Of a stretch of 64,000 bases of DNA, positions 9,052 to 18,548 are shown one piece after another (position 1 is the stretch's first letter; every line of letters starts with the position of its first letter). The stretch covers positions 1,302,001 through 1,366,000 of the forward strand of contig JANSYP010000001.1 of assembly GCA_024742405.1 (NCBI GenBank), in the 5' to 3' direction. The position numbers and the translations under genes are program-made. The notes under the pieces are model-generated. The model ran no database searches and was not told where the DNA came from. It saw only the letters and a program-made list of their open reading frames with translations. The stretch is from Paracoccaceae bacterium (GTDB taxonomy: Bacteria > Pseudomonadota > Alphaproteobacteria > Rhodobacterales > Rhodobacteraceae).

Positions 9052-10074
9052 ATGACATCCACATCCATTACCGATCTTGCGACGCTGCGGACCCGGCTGC
9101 GCGATCTGACCCAGCCCGATCCGGCCGCCCGCGAAGCGGCCATTGCGCGCGATGCGATGCTCACCAAACCGCCGGGCGCGCTCGGGCGGCTGGAAGATCT
9201 GGCACAGTGGTACGCCGGCTGGCGCGGGGAGGCTGCCCCGCGGATCACGGCACCTCAGGTTGTCGTTTTCGCCGGTAACCACGGCGTTGCGGCGCGTGGT
9301 ATTTCGGCCTTCCCGCCTGAGGTGACGGCCCAGATGGTGGCCAATTTCGAAGCCGGCGGTGCAGCCGTGAATCAGCTTGCCCGCGAGGCCGGTGCGCGCT
9401 TTTCGGTCCATGCCATCGCGCTGGACCGGCCTACGTCGGACTTCACCGAAGGGCCCGCGATGACCGAAGCCGAGCTGTGTGAGGCATTCGCCATCGGGTG
9501 GGATGCGGTGGACCCCGATGCCGATTTGCTCGTGACCGGTGAGATGGGGATCGGCAACACGACCTCTGCGGCGGCGCTCGCGGCGCTGTTGCTGGACGGG
9601 AGCTCCGCCGACTGGACCGGGCGTGGGACCGGGGTCGACGAGGAGGGGCTGAACCGCAAGACGGCGGTCGTGGCGTCGGCCCTCGTGCGGCACCGGCCCG
9701 AGGTCACCGACGGGCTGGATGCGCTGGCCCGCGTCGGTGGGCGTGAACTGGCCGCGATGGCAGGCGCGATTGCGCGTGCGCGGAGCCTACGGGTGCCGGT
9801 GATCCTCGACGGGTTTATCTGCTGTGCCGCTGCGCTGGCGCTGGATCGTACGGTGTCGGGCGCGCTCGACCATGCGGTTGCCGGTCATCTCTCGGACGAA
9901 GGCGCGCATGCCAGATTGCTCGAAGCACTGGGCAAGACGCCACTTTTGGAGCTGGGGTTGCGGTTGGGCGAAGGCTCCGGCGCCGTGTTGGCGATCCCGG
10001 TGCTGAAGGGAGCACTTGCCTGCCATTCCGGCATGGCAACCTTTGCCGAAGCAGGGGTCGCCGAGGGCGGCTGA
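9052..10074 (+). CDS. cobT: nicotinate-nucleotide--dimethylbenzimidazole phosphoribosyltransferase
   Basis: 340-aa CobT, which activates dimethylbenzimidazole with nicotinate mononucleotide to give alpha-ribazole phosphate for the lower ligand of cobalamin. Family landmarks are [46 protein letters not shown] and the C-terminal HRSTE-like region with [26 protein letters not shown]. The catalytic Glu lies in the last of these. Length and start are normal (ATG after AGGAGAG). It is divergent from cobS, so this locus supplies both nucleotide-loop steps. Confidence 0.94.
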   Translation: MTSTSITDLATLRTRLRDLTQPDPAAREAAIARDAMLTKPPGALGRLEDLAQWYAGWRGEAAPRITAPQVVVFAGNHGVAARGISAFPPEVTAQMVANFEAGGAAVNQLAREAGARFSVHAIALDRPTSDFTEGPAMTEAELCEAFAIGWDAVDPDADLLVTGEMGIGNTTSAAALAALLLDGSSADWTGRGTGVDEEGLNRKTAVVASALVRHRPEVTDGLDALARVGGRELAAMAGAIARARSLRVPVILDGFICCAAALALDRTVSGALDHAVAGHLSDEGAHARLLEALGKTPLLELGLRLGEGSGAVLAIPVLKGALACHSGMATFAEAGVAEGG

Positions 10075-10078
10075 GCGT

Positions 10079-12004
10079 TCAGTTGCCCAGGCGGGCCTTT
10101 TCGCCTTCGGCGCCCGTGTCGCGATCGGCATCGTCATCGAGTTCGGAGACCATCTGCGTCTCCATCTCGTTGTTGAGCTCCTTGGCGCGGGCGATGTAGG
10201 CCTCGTTTTCGGCCACGGGCACGCCGGGCACCCAAAGTTCCGCCAGTTCGCGCAGCGCCTTTCGGTCGTGCTTGTAATAGCGCTTTTCGGAATCGGCGGC
10301 CTCATATTCGCTCAGCCCGAGCTCTTCGAGAACGTAGCGGGCGGCACGCAGGCTGCTGTCGAACATCTCTCGCACGATCTTGTCTGCGCCCGCGCGATAG
10401 AGCTCGTAGACATGGATGCGGTCGTGCGCGCGGCCCACGATGAAGAGGTCCGGCCGTTCCTTGCGCGCGTATTGCACGATCCTGGTCGAGGCGTCCTTGT
10501 CGTCCATCGCCACCACGAGGATGCGCGCAGTGCTCAGCCCCGCCGCATGGAGCAGTTCGGGACGTGTCGGGTCGCCCAGGAAGCTCTTGAACCCGAACTG
10601 CCGCATCAGACGGATCGTCGAGAGGTCGTGGTCCAGGACCGTCGGCCGGTACCCGTTCATCATGATCATCCGGTTGACCACCTGGCCGAAGCGGCCGATC
10701 CCGGCGATGATGACGGGTCCCTGGGCCTCTATCTCGTCAGGTTCGACGATTTCCTCGACCTCTTTCAACCGCTTGGCCACCTGTTCGTAGAGCAGGAAGA
10801 AGAGCGGCGTGAGCAGCATCGACAGGGCGATGATCAGATAGAGCTGCGCGGCGTAATCGGTCGGGATCACGTTCTGTTGCAGCGCGAAGCTGGTCAGCAC
10901 GAATCCGAATTCGCCGGCCTGGGCCAGACCGAGGGTAAAGAGCCAGCGATGCCGGCCGGACAGTCCGAAGATGAGCGCGAGCCCGTAAAGGATCGCCCCC
11001 TTGGCGATCATCACCGCCAGCGTCACCCCGATCAGGAAGACCGGTTGGCTGAAGAGCGTGTGAAAGTCGATGCCCGCGCCGACGGTGATGAAAAACAGGC
11101 CCAGAAGGAGGCCTTTGAACGGCGCGATGTCGGATTCGATCTCGTGGCGGAACTCGGAGTTTGCCAGCACCACCCCGGCGAGGAAGGCACCGAGCGCGGG
11201 CGAGAGGTTGAGCAGCAGCATCAGGCTCGCGATGCCCACGACGATCAACAGAGCGAGCGCGGTATACATCTCGCGCATGCGGCTCTGGTGGATGAAGCTG
11301 AAAACCGGCCGGGTCAGGTAGATGCCTGCAAAGATGATCGCCGCAACGGCGATAAGCGTCAGTCCTGTGACCCCCCAGGCGGGCAGATTGTCGATGAAGT
11401 CGAATGCCGCAAGGGTCGTTCCGTGATCGCCGCCGTGCCCGGCCTCGCCATGGGCCGATGTGCCGTGGTCGATACTGCCGGCAATGGTCGGCAGGGCCAG
11501 CAGCGGCAGCAGCGCCAGCATAGGGATCACGGCGATGTCCTGGGTGAGGAGCACCGAAAAGGTCGAGCGTCCGCCCTTGGTCTGCATCAGGCCTTTCTCG
11601 GACAGGGTCTGGAGCACGATCGCGGTGGAGGAGAGCGAAAAGGCCATCCCGATTGCCAGCGCAACGGACCACGACACGCCGAGCGCCATTGCGCCACCCA
11701 TGATCACGATCATCGTCAGCAGGATCTGAAGCCCGCCCAGACCGATCAGTTTGTGCCGCATGGCCCAGAGCGCGCGGGGATCGAGCTCCAGCCCGATCAG
11801 GAACAGCATCATGACCACACCGAACTCGGCAAAATGCTGAATTTGCTGGGTTTCAGTTCCTACAAGTCCGAGCACGGGACCGATCAGGATACCCGCTGCG
11901 AGATAGCCGAGCACCGAGCCGAGCCCAAGGCGCGCGGCGACCGGAACGGCGATCACCGCCGCGCCGAAATAGATCGTGGCCTGGACAAGGAAGCTTTCCA
12001 TCAT
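10079..12004 (-). CDS. CPA2-family cation/proton antiporter (KefB/C-like)
   Basis: 641-aa inner-membrane monovalent cation:H+ antiporter. About 12 membrane segments fill residues 1-390, including FLIGLELDPRALW and the ion-path region LSSTAIVLQTLSEKG. An RCK/TrkA-N domain follows, with the Rossmann start GPVIIAGIGRFGQVVNRMI and the acidic strand end VLDHD. A charged cytoplasmic tail ends the protein. K+ or Na+ efflux coupled to proton entry is the known family role; glutathione control as in KefC is not shown. A His-rich loop (HGEAGHGGDHG) between helices could bind metal. It converges on cobT, 4 bases away. Confidence 0.87.
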   Translation of the reverse strand: MMESFLVQATIYFGAAVIAVPVAARLGLGSVLGYLAAGILIGPVLGLVGTETQQIQHFAEFGVVMMLFLIGLELDPRALWAMRHKLIGLGGLQILLTMIVIMGGAMALGVSWSVALAIGMAFSLSSTAIVLQTLSEKGLMQTKGGRSTFSVLLTQDIAVIPMLALLPLLALPTIAGSIDHGTSAHGEAGHGGDHGTTLAAFDFIDNLPAWGVTGLTLIAVAAIIFAGIYLTRPVFSFIHQSRMREMYTALALLIVVGIASLMLLLNLSPALGAFLAGVVLANSEFRHEIESDIAPFKGLLLGLFFITVGAGIDFHTLFSQPVFLIGVTLAVMIAKGAILYGLALIFGLSGRHRWLFTLGLAQAGEFGFVLTSFALQQNVIPTDYAAQLYLIIALSMLLTPLFFLLYEQVAKRLKEVEEIVEPDEIEAQGPVIIAGIGRFGQVVNRMIMMNGYRPTVLDHDLSTIRLMRQFGFKSFLGDPTRPELLHAAGLSTARILVVAMDDKDASTRIVQYARKERPDLFIVGRAHDRIHVYELYRAGADKIVREMFDSSLRAARYVLEELGLSEYEAADSEKRYYKHDRKALRELAELWVPGVPVAENEAYIARAKELNNEMETQMVSELDDDADRDTGAEGEKARLGN

Positions 12005-12133
12005 GCGCCCTGAATGTTTCCCGAGGGATAGTGCTTAACGGCTTAGCATGTCCAATTTGCGAAGGGCACGGCGCTCTGCGTCGCTGCTCTTTTCCCCGGC
12101 ACATGCCCGAAAATTGTGCAGCCTGCGTCCGGA

Positions 12134-14089
12134 TCAGCCGCGCGGCATTTTCAGGACATGGGCGCGCCCGCCCTTGGTGTAGCGCAACTCGCCTCGGCCA
12201 ATCGCCGAAACCCTGCCACCATCGACCCGGTCGCCGACCTCGACATTGATGACGCGGCCCGAGGGCAGGCGCACCAGCGCGCGCTGTGCCGAGGTCGGAC
12301 CGAAGGTGCCCAGTAGGTTCACATCCTTGAGATTGATGCGGTTTGCCGTCGCCTGTTTCACGACCGTCTTGTTGGAGCTTCGCGTTGGCTCGACATAGGC
12401 GGTCTCGATCTCGCGCTCGACTTTGGCTGGTGCCGACGCGACCGTTGCCGTCGAGGCTGCGGCGACGGCCGCCACGGCGCGCTGCTGACTGTTGGATGGT
12501 GCACGCAGGGTCTTGGGCCGCGGGGCGGGTCTGGGATCCGACGCGCCGGGCCGAACCAGGGCCGCTGCCTGTGCCGAGGCCAGCGCCGCGTCCACCGCGG
12601 CTGTCTGCACGGCGCGTGATGCTGCCGCCGCAGCGGCGACCTCTGCCCGGCGCGGCGTCGGGCGCAGGGTTGCCAGTTCTGTTCGGGTGCGCCCGCCAAA
12701 GGCGCTGCGCTCGAAGCGCGCGACCAGATCGGTGGGGCGCCGGCGCGGCAGAACGGTGTCCTCGGACGCCTGCTGCGCCTCCGGCGGGGTTTCTTCGGCG
12801 AGGGTTTCCGCGGCAGCGTGCGCTTCTGCGACCTCGTCCGGCCGTGCCGATGGCAAAAGCGGCGGGCGGCCCTCGAAAACCAGAAACCCCTCGGGTGTCG
12901 CGGCGCCGTCCGGTTCGGGCCGAACCAACCCTGCAGCATCGATATCGAAACGTTCCTGCGGGGCAGGCGGGGGCGTGAGGACGGCCAGATCGGGGGCGCC
13001 GGTGTCCGGATCAGGGAGCTCGAGCGCGAGCGCATCGGCGCCGAGCGGCGGGTCCAGCGAAGGCTGCACCAGGGCGTCGAGCCCGGTGATTTCGGCCGGA
13101 CGCATCAGTCCGCGCTCGGGGGTCCAAAAGTCGGCCTCTTCGATGTCGAGCGGGGCTGCATCCGCCAATGGATCGGGACGGGGTGCGGGGACGGCCGGCG
13201 CGTCCTGGACGATGTCTTCGATGGGAAGCGAAAGCGCTGCCTGCTCCTGCGATCCGTCTAGTACAACATCGGTTGTCGGCGCGGGACGGTCGAGCCACAG
13301 AACGAGTCCCCCCAGGACCGCGACCAGCGATCCGCCCATCCACAGTGCGCGCAGCGCGCCGGCTTTGACGCGCGCCAGCGAGGTTGTTTTGCGCAACAGT
13401 TGGCTGATTCGGGCCTCTTCGTGGGCAGTGTAGATTTCGGGCGGTGCGGTCTCTCGCAGCGGCGGGACCTGGCGCGCGACGTCGTGGGCATTGGCGCGGG
13501 CTGTGGCGAACCGAACCGCATCCGGCCGCGCGGGCAGGGTGCTGTCTTCGGTCGCGACGGCCCAGTCGACCAGCTCGGGCCGCGCGAGCCAGCCGTCCGG
13601 CGCCTCCTGAGTGCTTGTCCCGAACCATGCGGGCGTGTCGATCAAGCCCTCCCGCGGGGGCGCCATGACACCGCGGGGATCAAAGCCGTTTGCCCGCGCG
13701 AATCCTTCGGCCTCTTCCAGCGTTTCGAGCGCCACGGCGGCGTAGGCAATGCCGCCATTGGCGAGCCGTTCGAACGAAAAGCGCAGCTTGTCCACCGGAT
13801 AGGGGGTCTGTCCCTCGAGCGCCTCGCGCACCGCGCTGGCGCCGTCCGGCCCGGAGTGTCGCGGGCGAAGACGCCGGTAGAGCACCTGGTCCCGGGGCAG
13901 CACGAGCAGAACGGGCGCCAGGGGGTTGGTGTCCGGACCTGTCGCACGCGCGCGCAATTTCTCCAGCGCTGTCCGCATGTCTGGCGCATCGAACAGCGCC
14001 TGGCCTTGGGCAATCCAGCCGTCAGCGCGGCGTCTTCTCAAAGACACCCCTTCGAAAGCGAGAGCGAGAGCGCAGTCGGGATAAGCCAT
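12134..14089 (-). CDS. orphan inner-membrane protein with PilP/GspC-like C-terminus
   Basis: 651-aa protein of unknown function. Residues 1-150 form a soluble domain (VLLVLPRDQVLYRRL, ALEGQTPYPVDKLRFSFERL) that recalls the cytoplasmic PilM/GspL fold. One membrane helix (WMGGSLVAVLGGLVLWL) lies near 248-268. A long low-complexity Ala/Pro/Arg stretch follows to about 580. The last 65 residues (NLLGTFGPTSAQRALVRL, VINVEVGDRVDGG, VSAIGRGELRYTKGG) look like the homology-region domain of PilP/GspC. No other pilus or type II secretion genes lie nearby. Such proteins are sometimes labelled translation initiation factor 2 because of the repetitive middle, which I consider wrong. Confidence 0.6.
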   Translation of the reverse strand: MAYPDCALALAFEGVSLRRRRADGWIAQGQALFDAPDMRTALEKLRARATGPDTNPLAPVLLVLPRDQVLYRRLRPRHSGPDGASAVREALEGQTPYPVDKLRFSFERLANGGIAYAAVALETLEEAEGFARANGFDPRGVMAPPREGLIDTPAWFGTSTQEAPDGWLARPELVDWAVATEDSTLPARPDAVRFATARANAHDVARQVPPLRETAPPEIYTAHEEARISQLLRKTTSLARVKAGALRALWMGGSLVAVLGGLVLWLDRPAPTTDVVLDGSQEQAALSLPIEDIVQDAPAVPAPRPDPLADAAPLDIEEADFWTPERGLMRPAEITGLDALVQPSLDPPLGADALALELPDPDTGAPDLAVLTPPPAPQERFDIDAAGLVRPEPDGAATPEGFLVFEGRPPLLPSARPDEVAEAHAAAETLAEETPPEAQQASEDTVLPRRRPTDLVARFERSAFGGRTRTELATLRPTPRRAEVAAAAAASRAVQTAAVDAALASAQAAALVRPGASDPRPAPRPKTLRAPSNSQQRAVAAVAAASTATVASAPAKVEREIETAYVEPTRSSNKTVVKQATANRINLKDVNLLGTFGPTSAQRALVRLPSGRVINVEVGDRVDGGRVSAIGRGELRYTKGGRAHVLKMPRG

Positions 14090-14223
14090 GAAAGCCCGAT
14101 ATCCGGGTAGTTGCCTGTGGGTGAGGGTTCAGTCCCTTTCTAGGGTTGACTATACCGTGTTTAGAAAGCGTGCACAGCCTTGAATAAGGCAATGAGCGAA
14201 GATCACCCGAAAGGAGAGAGCGA

Positions 14224-14913
14224 ATGCGCGAAATAATCGGGGCAGGTATGGCGGCGATTGTTCTGACAACGGCGTCCGTCGCGAGTGCGGCGGATCCGCA
14301 GATCACAGTGACCGGAAGCGGCGAAGTGCAGGTGAGTCCCGATATGGCGGTGCTGGATCTGGGGGCCCAGCTGCGCGCGGAAACTGCCGCGGCTGTCATG
14401 GCGCAGACCGCCGAGACCACGCAGGCGCTGCTGGACGCGCTTGAAGCGGCAGGCATCGCCGCGGCCGATATCCAGACCCGTCGCGCCGGGTTGCGCCCGG
14501 TGTTCGAACAGAGTCCAAACGGAGATGCGGCCCCCGTGCCGGTGGCATTTGAGGCCGACAGCCTGCTGACCGTGAAGGTCCGCGATCTGTCGGTGCTGAG
14601 CGGCATCTACGGGGCGGCGTCGGAGGCCGGCGCGACCCGGTTCGACGGGCTGCGTTTCGAGCTGTCCGATCCGGCCGAAGCGCTTGCCGGCGCGAGAGGT
14701 GCGGCTGTCGGCGACGCGCGGTTGCGGGCCGAGACCTATGCCCAGGCGGCGGGCCTCTCGCTCGGATCCGTGCTGGAGATCGCCGAGCCGGGCAGCAACC
14801 CGAGGCCGATGGAGTTTCGCTCCATGGCGGCGGATATGGGCGCCATGCCCGTCGCCCCAGGCAGTCTGACGGTCAGCGCGCAGATCACGGTGGTCTACGC
14901 GCTGACGGAGTGA
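14224..14913 (+). CDS. SIMPL domain periplasmic protein
   Basis: 229-aa exported protein of the SIMPL (DUF541) family. A signal peptide (MREIIGAGMAAIVLTTASV, cleavage after ASA) precedes the family opening ITVTGSGEVQVSPDMAVLDLG, the segment AAGIAAADIQTRRAGLRPVF, and the end QITVVYALTE. Members occur in the periplasm or outer membrane and have no settled biochemical function; some relate to oxidative stress. The ATG follows a strong AAAGGAGAG. It is divergent from the preceding membrane-protein gene and converges on metY with 4 bases between stops. Confidence 0.88.
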   Translation: MREIIGAGMAAIVLTTASVASAADPQITVTGSGEVQVSPDMAVLDLGAQLRAETAAAVMAQTAETTQALLDALEAAGIAAADIQTRRAGLRPVFEQSPNGDAAPVPVAFEADSLLTVKVRDLSVLSGIYGAASEAGATRFDGLRFELSDPAEALAGARGAAVGDARLRAETYAQAAGLSLGSVLEIAEPGSNPRPMEFRSMAADMGAMPVAPGSLTVSAQITVVYALTE

Positions 14914-14917
14914 GCGG

Positions 14918-16210
14918 TCAGGCGGTCGCCTTGTCCAGGGCCTGATCGAGATCTGCGATCAGGTCGTCCGGATCCTCGATGCCGATCGACAGGCGCACGA
15001 CATTCGGCCCGGCCCCTGCGGCTTCCTGCTGCTCGGGCGTAAGCTGGCGGTGGGTGGTCGAGGCCGAATGGATGATCAGCGAGCGCGCGTCGCCGAGATT
15101 TGCGACATGGGAGAACAGCTCCACACTGTCGACCAGCTTCACGCAGGCCTCATAACCGCCCTTGATTGCAAAGGTGAAGAGCGCCCCGGCGCCATGGGGA
15201 CAGATCCGCGCCATCCGGTCGTGATAGGGCGATGAGGGAAGACCGGCATAGGTCACCTCCTCGACCCGGGGATCGCGTTCGAGCCAGTTCGCTACACGCA
15301 CGGCGTTCTCCACATGACGCTGCATCCGCAGGCTGAGCGTCTCGATCCCCATCAGCGTGTAGTGCGCGCCCTGGGGGTTCATGGTCATTCCGAGATCCCG
15401 CAGCCCGACCGCAATGCCGTAGAAGGTAAAGGCCATGGGCCCGAGGGCTTCATGGAACTTCAGGCCGTGATAGGCGGGTTCGGGCTGGCTCAGCGAGGGG
15501 AACTTGTCCGACGCGGACCAGTCGAACTTGCCGGAGTCGACGACCATCCCGCCGGTCACGGTGCCGTTGCCGGTCAGGTATTTGGTCGTCGAGTGCACAA
15601 CGATGGTCGCGCCATGTTCGAAGGGGCGGCAGAGATACGGGGTGGCCGACGTGTTGTCGACGATGAGCGGCACACCTGCCTCGTCCGAAATCCCGGCGAT
15701 CACATCGAGATCGGTGATGTAGCCGCCCGGATTGGCGATCGACTCGCAGAACACCGCGCGGGTGTCGTCATCGATGGCTGCTTTCAGCGCGTCGGTGTCG
15801 TCGAAATCGACCCATTTGCAAGACCAGCCGAAACGCCGGATCGTGTTGGAAAACTGCTGGATCGTCCCGCCATAGAGCCGGGTGGAGGCGACAACGTTGC
15901 AGCCGGGCTGCATCAGCGGAAACAGCGCCATGATCTGGGCGGCGTGACCCGATGAACAGGCGACCGCACCGGCGCCGCCTTCGAGCGTCGCGACCCGTTC
16001 CTGAAGAACCGCGATCGTCGGGTTCGTCAGGCGGGAATAGATGTAGCCCACTTCCTGGAGGTTGAAGAGCGCTGCGGCGTGATCGGCGTCGCGAAAGACG
16101 AAGGCCGTGGATTGATAGATCGGTGTCTGGCGCGCGCCTGTCGCCGGGTCCGGCGCGGCTCCGGCGTGGACTTGGAGCGTGTCGAAGCCGTGCTTGGGGG
16201 TGTCGGACAT
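14918..16210 (-). CDS. metY: O-acetylhomoserine sulfhydrylase
   Basis: 430-aa PLP enzyme of the Cys/Met metabolism family that makes homocysteine from O-acetyl-L-homoserine and sulfide. Seen: FDTLQVHAGAAPDPATGAR, TPIYQSTAFVF, YSRLTNPT, the PLP-stacking region LYGGTIQQFSNTI, DNTSATPYLCRP, and the PLP lysine in HSTTKYLTGNG. The start is ATG at 16210 with GGGAGG ahead; a longer upstream frame lacks family sequence. I looked for a SAM-II type leader in the 200 bases upstream and did not find its conserved core. Confidence 0.92.
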   Translation of the reverse strand: MSDTPKHGFDTLQVHAGAAPDPATGARQTPIYQSTAFVFRDADHAAALFNLQEVGYIYSRLTNPTIAVLQERVATLEGGAGAVACSSGHAAQIMALFPLMQPGCNVVASTRLYGGTIQQFSNTIRRFGWSCKWVDFDDTDALKAAIDDDTRAVFCESIANPGGYITDLDVIAGISDEAGVPLIVDNTSATPYLCRPFEHGATIVVHSTTKYLTGNGTVTGGMVVDSGKFDWSASDKFPSLSQPEPAYHGLKFHEALGPMAFTFYGIAVGLRDLGMTMNPQGAHYTLMGIETLSLRMQRHVENAVRVANWLERDPRVEEVTYAGLPSSPYHDRMARICPHGAGALFTFAIKGGYEACVKLVDSVELFSHVANLGDARSLIIHSASTTHRQLTPEQQEAAGAGPNVVRLSIGIEDPDDLIADLDQALDKATA

Positions 16211-16421
16211 ATGGTGGGCCTCCCTGGGTTCCTGCGCCTTCGGTTCTAGGCAGGCCCGGGTCGGTGCACAAGCTGAAGGGTGGGGGCAGAGAAAGCGGCC
16301 GCGGCGGCGTAGATCGCCAAGGGGCGCCGTAGATCGCGGTCTGTCGGTGACGGCACTGGGCTGGTCGAGCGCGCCGCAGTGTGAGGCGCGCCGCAATCCG
16401 GGGCGCGCCTGGTTCGTTGGA

Positions 16422-17003
16422 TCAGCCGGCAGCCGTGCTGAGAGCGTTCACCAGTGTGCCGTAGCCGCCATTGCCGAGATATTGGGCTTCCTTCTGGGTG
16501 CTGGCGCGGCCCAGATCGCAGTTGCGCGTCGGGAAGCGGCCATAGAGTCGGATCACCTCGCGATGCGCCTTGGCATGCAGCAGATTGTCCTCACCCTCCT
16601 GAGGCATCCGCTCCAGCATCAGGCGCACGCAGCGCTCCTGATCCTCAAGGCATTCGGAATGCATCAGCGGCAGGTAGAAAAACTGGCGCGCAGGCTCCGA
16701 GGTTCGCATGTCCCAGCCGCGATCGATCGCCTGCTTGGCCACGGCGACGGCGTGACGGTCGGTGGCAAAGGCACGGGGATCGCCGCGGAACATGTTGCGC
16801 GGAAACTGGTCGAGCAGGATCAGCAAGGCCAGCGTGCTGCGTGGATGCGCCGTCCAGCCGAGACGATCGCCGTTCACCGTGCGCTCCCAAAGGTGCGCGT
16901 AGTTTTCGCGGATGCGCTGGTCGAGTGCCGCGTCCTTTTTGTACCAGCCTTCGGGGCCGACCTCATCGACCCAAAATGCCAACAACGGCTCGTAATCTTC
17001 CAT
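16422..17003 (-). CDS. DUF924 family protein
   Basis: 193-aa cytoplasmic protein of the DUF924 family, an all-helical TPR-like fold of unknown function. Signatures are LLAFWVDEVGPEGWYKKD, ALLILLDQFPRNMFRGDPRAFATD, REFFYLP-type FFYLPLMHSECLEDQE, and HREVIRLYGRFPTRN. The start is ATG at 17003 because the family begins with the FW motif; the upstream extension is not conserved. A purine-rich GGAGGAGGGAGGAG tract lies just ahead. It stands between metY and the MFS gene with no obvious functional link. Confidence 0.88.
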   Translation of the reverse strand: MEDYEPLLAFWVDEVGPEGWYKKDAALDQRIRENYAHLWERTVNGDRLGWTAHPRSTLALLILLDQFPRNMFRGDPRAFATDRHAVAVAKQAIDRGWDMRTSEPARQFFYLPLMHSECLEDQERCVRLMLERMPQEGEDNLLHAKAHREVIRLYGRFPTRNCDLGRASTQKEAQYLGNGGYGTLVNALSTAAG

Positions 17004-17127
17004 AGAGTGGACTCCTCCCTCCTCCTCCGTCCAATCAGGTGGGCAAGCAGGTCCCTCTTTGCAACGGCGTATTGTGTTAAGACGCACAGTACGCCGCAGA
17101 AACGCAACACCATGGTATACAATGGCG

Positions 17128-18405
17128 TCAAGTCCGGTCGGATTGGGCCTCCGCATCGCCGATCTGCGCATCCTGTTCTTCGTCCTGACCGCTCTCGATG
17201 GCCGCCTCCATCGCAACAGGGCTCGATGTGGGCAGGATGGCGGCGTAGCTCATGGTTTCGTCGACCGGGGTCGCTGGGCGGCGCGTCATGCGCCACCCCG
17301 CGTAGCCCGCCAGTCCGAAAAACAGCATCGCGAGAAAGATGAAGAAGCCCTGGGGGCCGATCTGCTCCATCAACGCGCCGGCCACGAGCGGTCCGCTCAC
17401 CGCGCCGACGCCGGTGATAAAGATCAGCCGACCCGAGGCGGCCGCCATATTGTCATAGTCGAGGTAGTCGTTGGTGTGCGCGATCAGCAGCGCATAGGTC
17501 GGGTTGGACATGCCTCCGACCAGAAAGCCGGCGGCCAGAACGGCCCAGTATCCTGGCAGTATGATGGCCGCGAGGGCCGCCAATGCCCCTGTTATCGACG
17601 CGGCGAGAATGAGCCAACGGCGGTCCATGCGGTCGGAGGCGTAACCGATGGGTGCCTGCAACAGCAGACCGCCGATATAGATCGAGGCCACGAAGGCGGA
17701 GATCTGACTGATGGTCATGCCGGATTCGGTGCCATAGACCGAGGCCATGCCGAATAGGGCAGAGAAAACCCCGCCGATCACGAACATGCCGACGCAGCCG
17801 AGCGGCGAGACGCGAAAGAGCTCCAGAAGACCCATCGGCTTGGTGCTCTCGAAGACCGGCGTCGGCTGGACCGACAGCAGGATCGGCGCGAAGGAGATCG
17901 ACACCAGAACCGACGGAATGATGAACAGCACAAAGCCCGACGGGTCACCGGTCAGCAGCACGCCTTGCGCCGCGACGATGCCCCCCATCTGCACAATCAT
18001 GTAGAGCGACAGCGCCTTGCCGCGGTTCTCGTTGGTCACGGCGCGGTTCAGCCAGCTCTCCGCCGTCACATAGACCCCGGAAAAGCAGAACCCCGTCAGG
18101 ACGCGCAGCAGCATCCAGGCCACTGGATCGGTGATCGTCGGATAGAGGATCAGCACAGCCGAGATAAACGAGCCCAGCGCGGCGAAGACCCGGACATGAC
18201 CGACGCGGCGGATCAGCGCCGGCGTGAGCTGGGAGCCGCCCAGAAAGCCCACGAAATAAGCCGACATCACGAGCGACATCTCGAGCGTCGTGAAGCCTTC
18301 GATCGCGCCGCGGATCGCCAGCAATGTGCCCTGCAGGCCATTGCCAACCATCAGAAGGAACATGCCCAGCAAGAGGGCCCAGGTGCGGTTTAACGTGTCA
18401 AACAT
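17128..18405 (-). CDS. MFS permease, YcaD-like
   Basis: 425-aa major facilitator superfamily transporter with 12 predicted helices and a charged C-terminal tail (ESGQDEEQDAQIGDAEAQ). Helix 1 is WALLLGMFLLMVGNGLQGTL. The loop after helix 2 has LIRRVGHVRVFAALG, and the region SGVYVTAESWLNRAVTNENR matches the YcaD/YfkF-type branch common in alphaproteobacteria. It probably exports a small molecule across the inner membrane; substrate unknown. It is separated by 143 bases from queA upstream on the same strand. Confidence 0.83.
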   Translation of the reverse strand: MFDTLNRTWALLLGMFLLMVGNGLQGTLLAIRGAIEGFTTLEMSLVMSAYFVGFLGGSQLTPALIRRVGHVRVFAALGSFISAVLILYPTITDPVAWMLLRVLTGFCFSGVYVTAESWLNRAVTNENRGKALSLYMIVQMGGIVAAQGVLLTGDPSGFVLFIIPSVLVSISFAPILLSVQPTPVFESTKPMGLLELFRVSPLGCVGMFVIGGVFSALFGMASVYGTESGMTISQISAFVASIYIGGLLLQAPIGYASDRMDRRWLILAASITGALAALAAIILPGYWAVLAAGFLVGGMSNPTYALLIAHTNDYLDYDNMAAASGRLIFITGVGAVSGPLVAGALMEQIGPQGFFIFLAMLFFGLAGYAGWRMTRRPATPVDETMSYAAILPTSSPVAMEAAIESGQDEEQDAQIGDAEAQSDRT

Positions 18406-18548
18406 TCGAGTGCTCGGGGCTACAGGTCTTCAAGGTACGCGATACAGTTTGCGTGCCGCGCCGGTGCGTCTGTTTGCGACCTGCGTCGCGCCGTTTTCGG
18501 CCGCCGGTGCATTCCGGGGGCGTCGGCGGAGTGTGGGTTCCGGAACTG

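Noticed and set aside
10016-12013. 665-codon plus-strand frame opposite the cation antiporter
   Set aside because: His/Arg/Asp/Gln-rich low-complexity shadow without hydrophobic or catalytic motifs; the antiporter on the other strand is unmistakable.
16211-16420. Possible SAM-II type leader upstream of metY
   Set aside because: Looked for because alphaproteobacterial met genes often carry one; the conserved pseudoknot core was not found.
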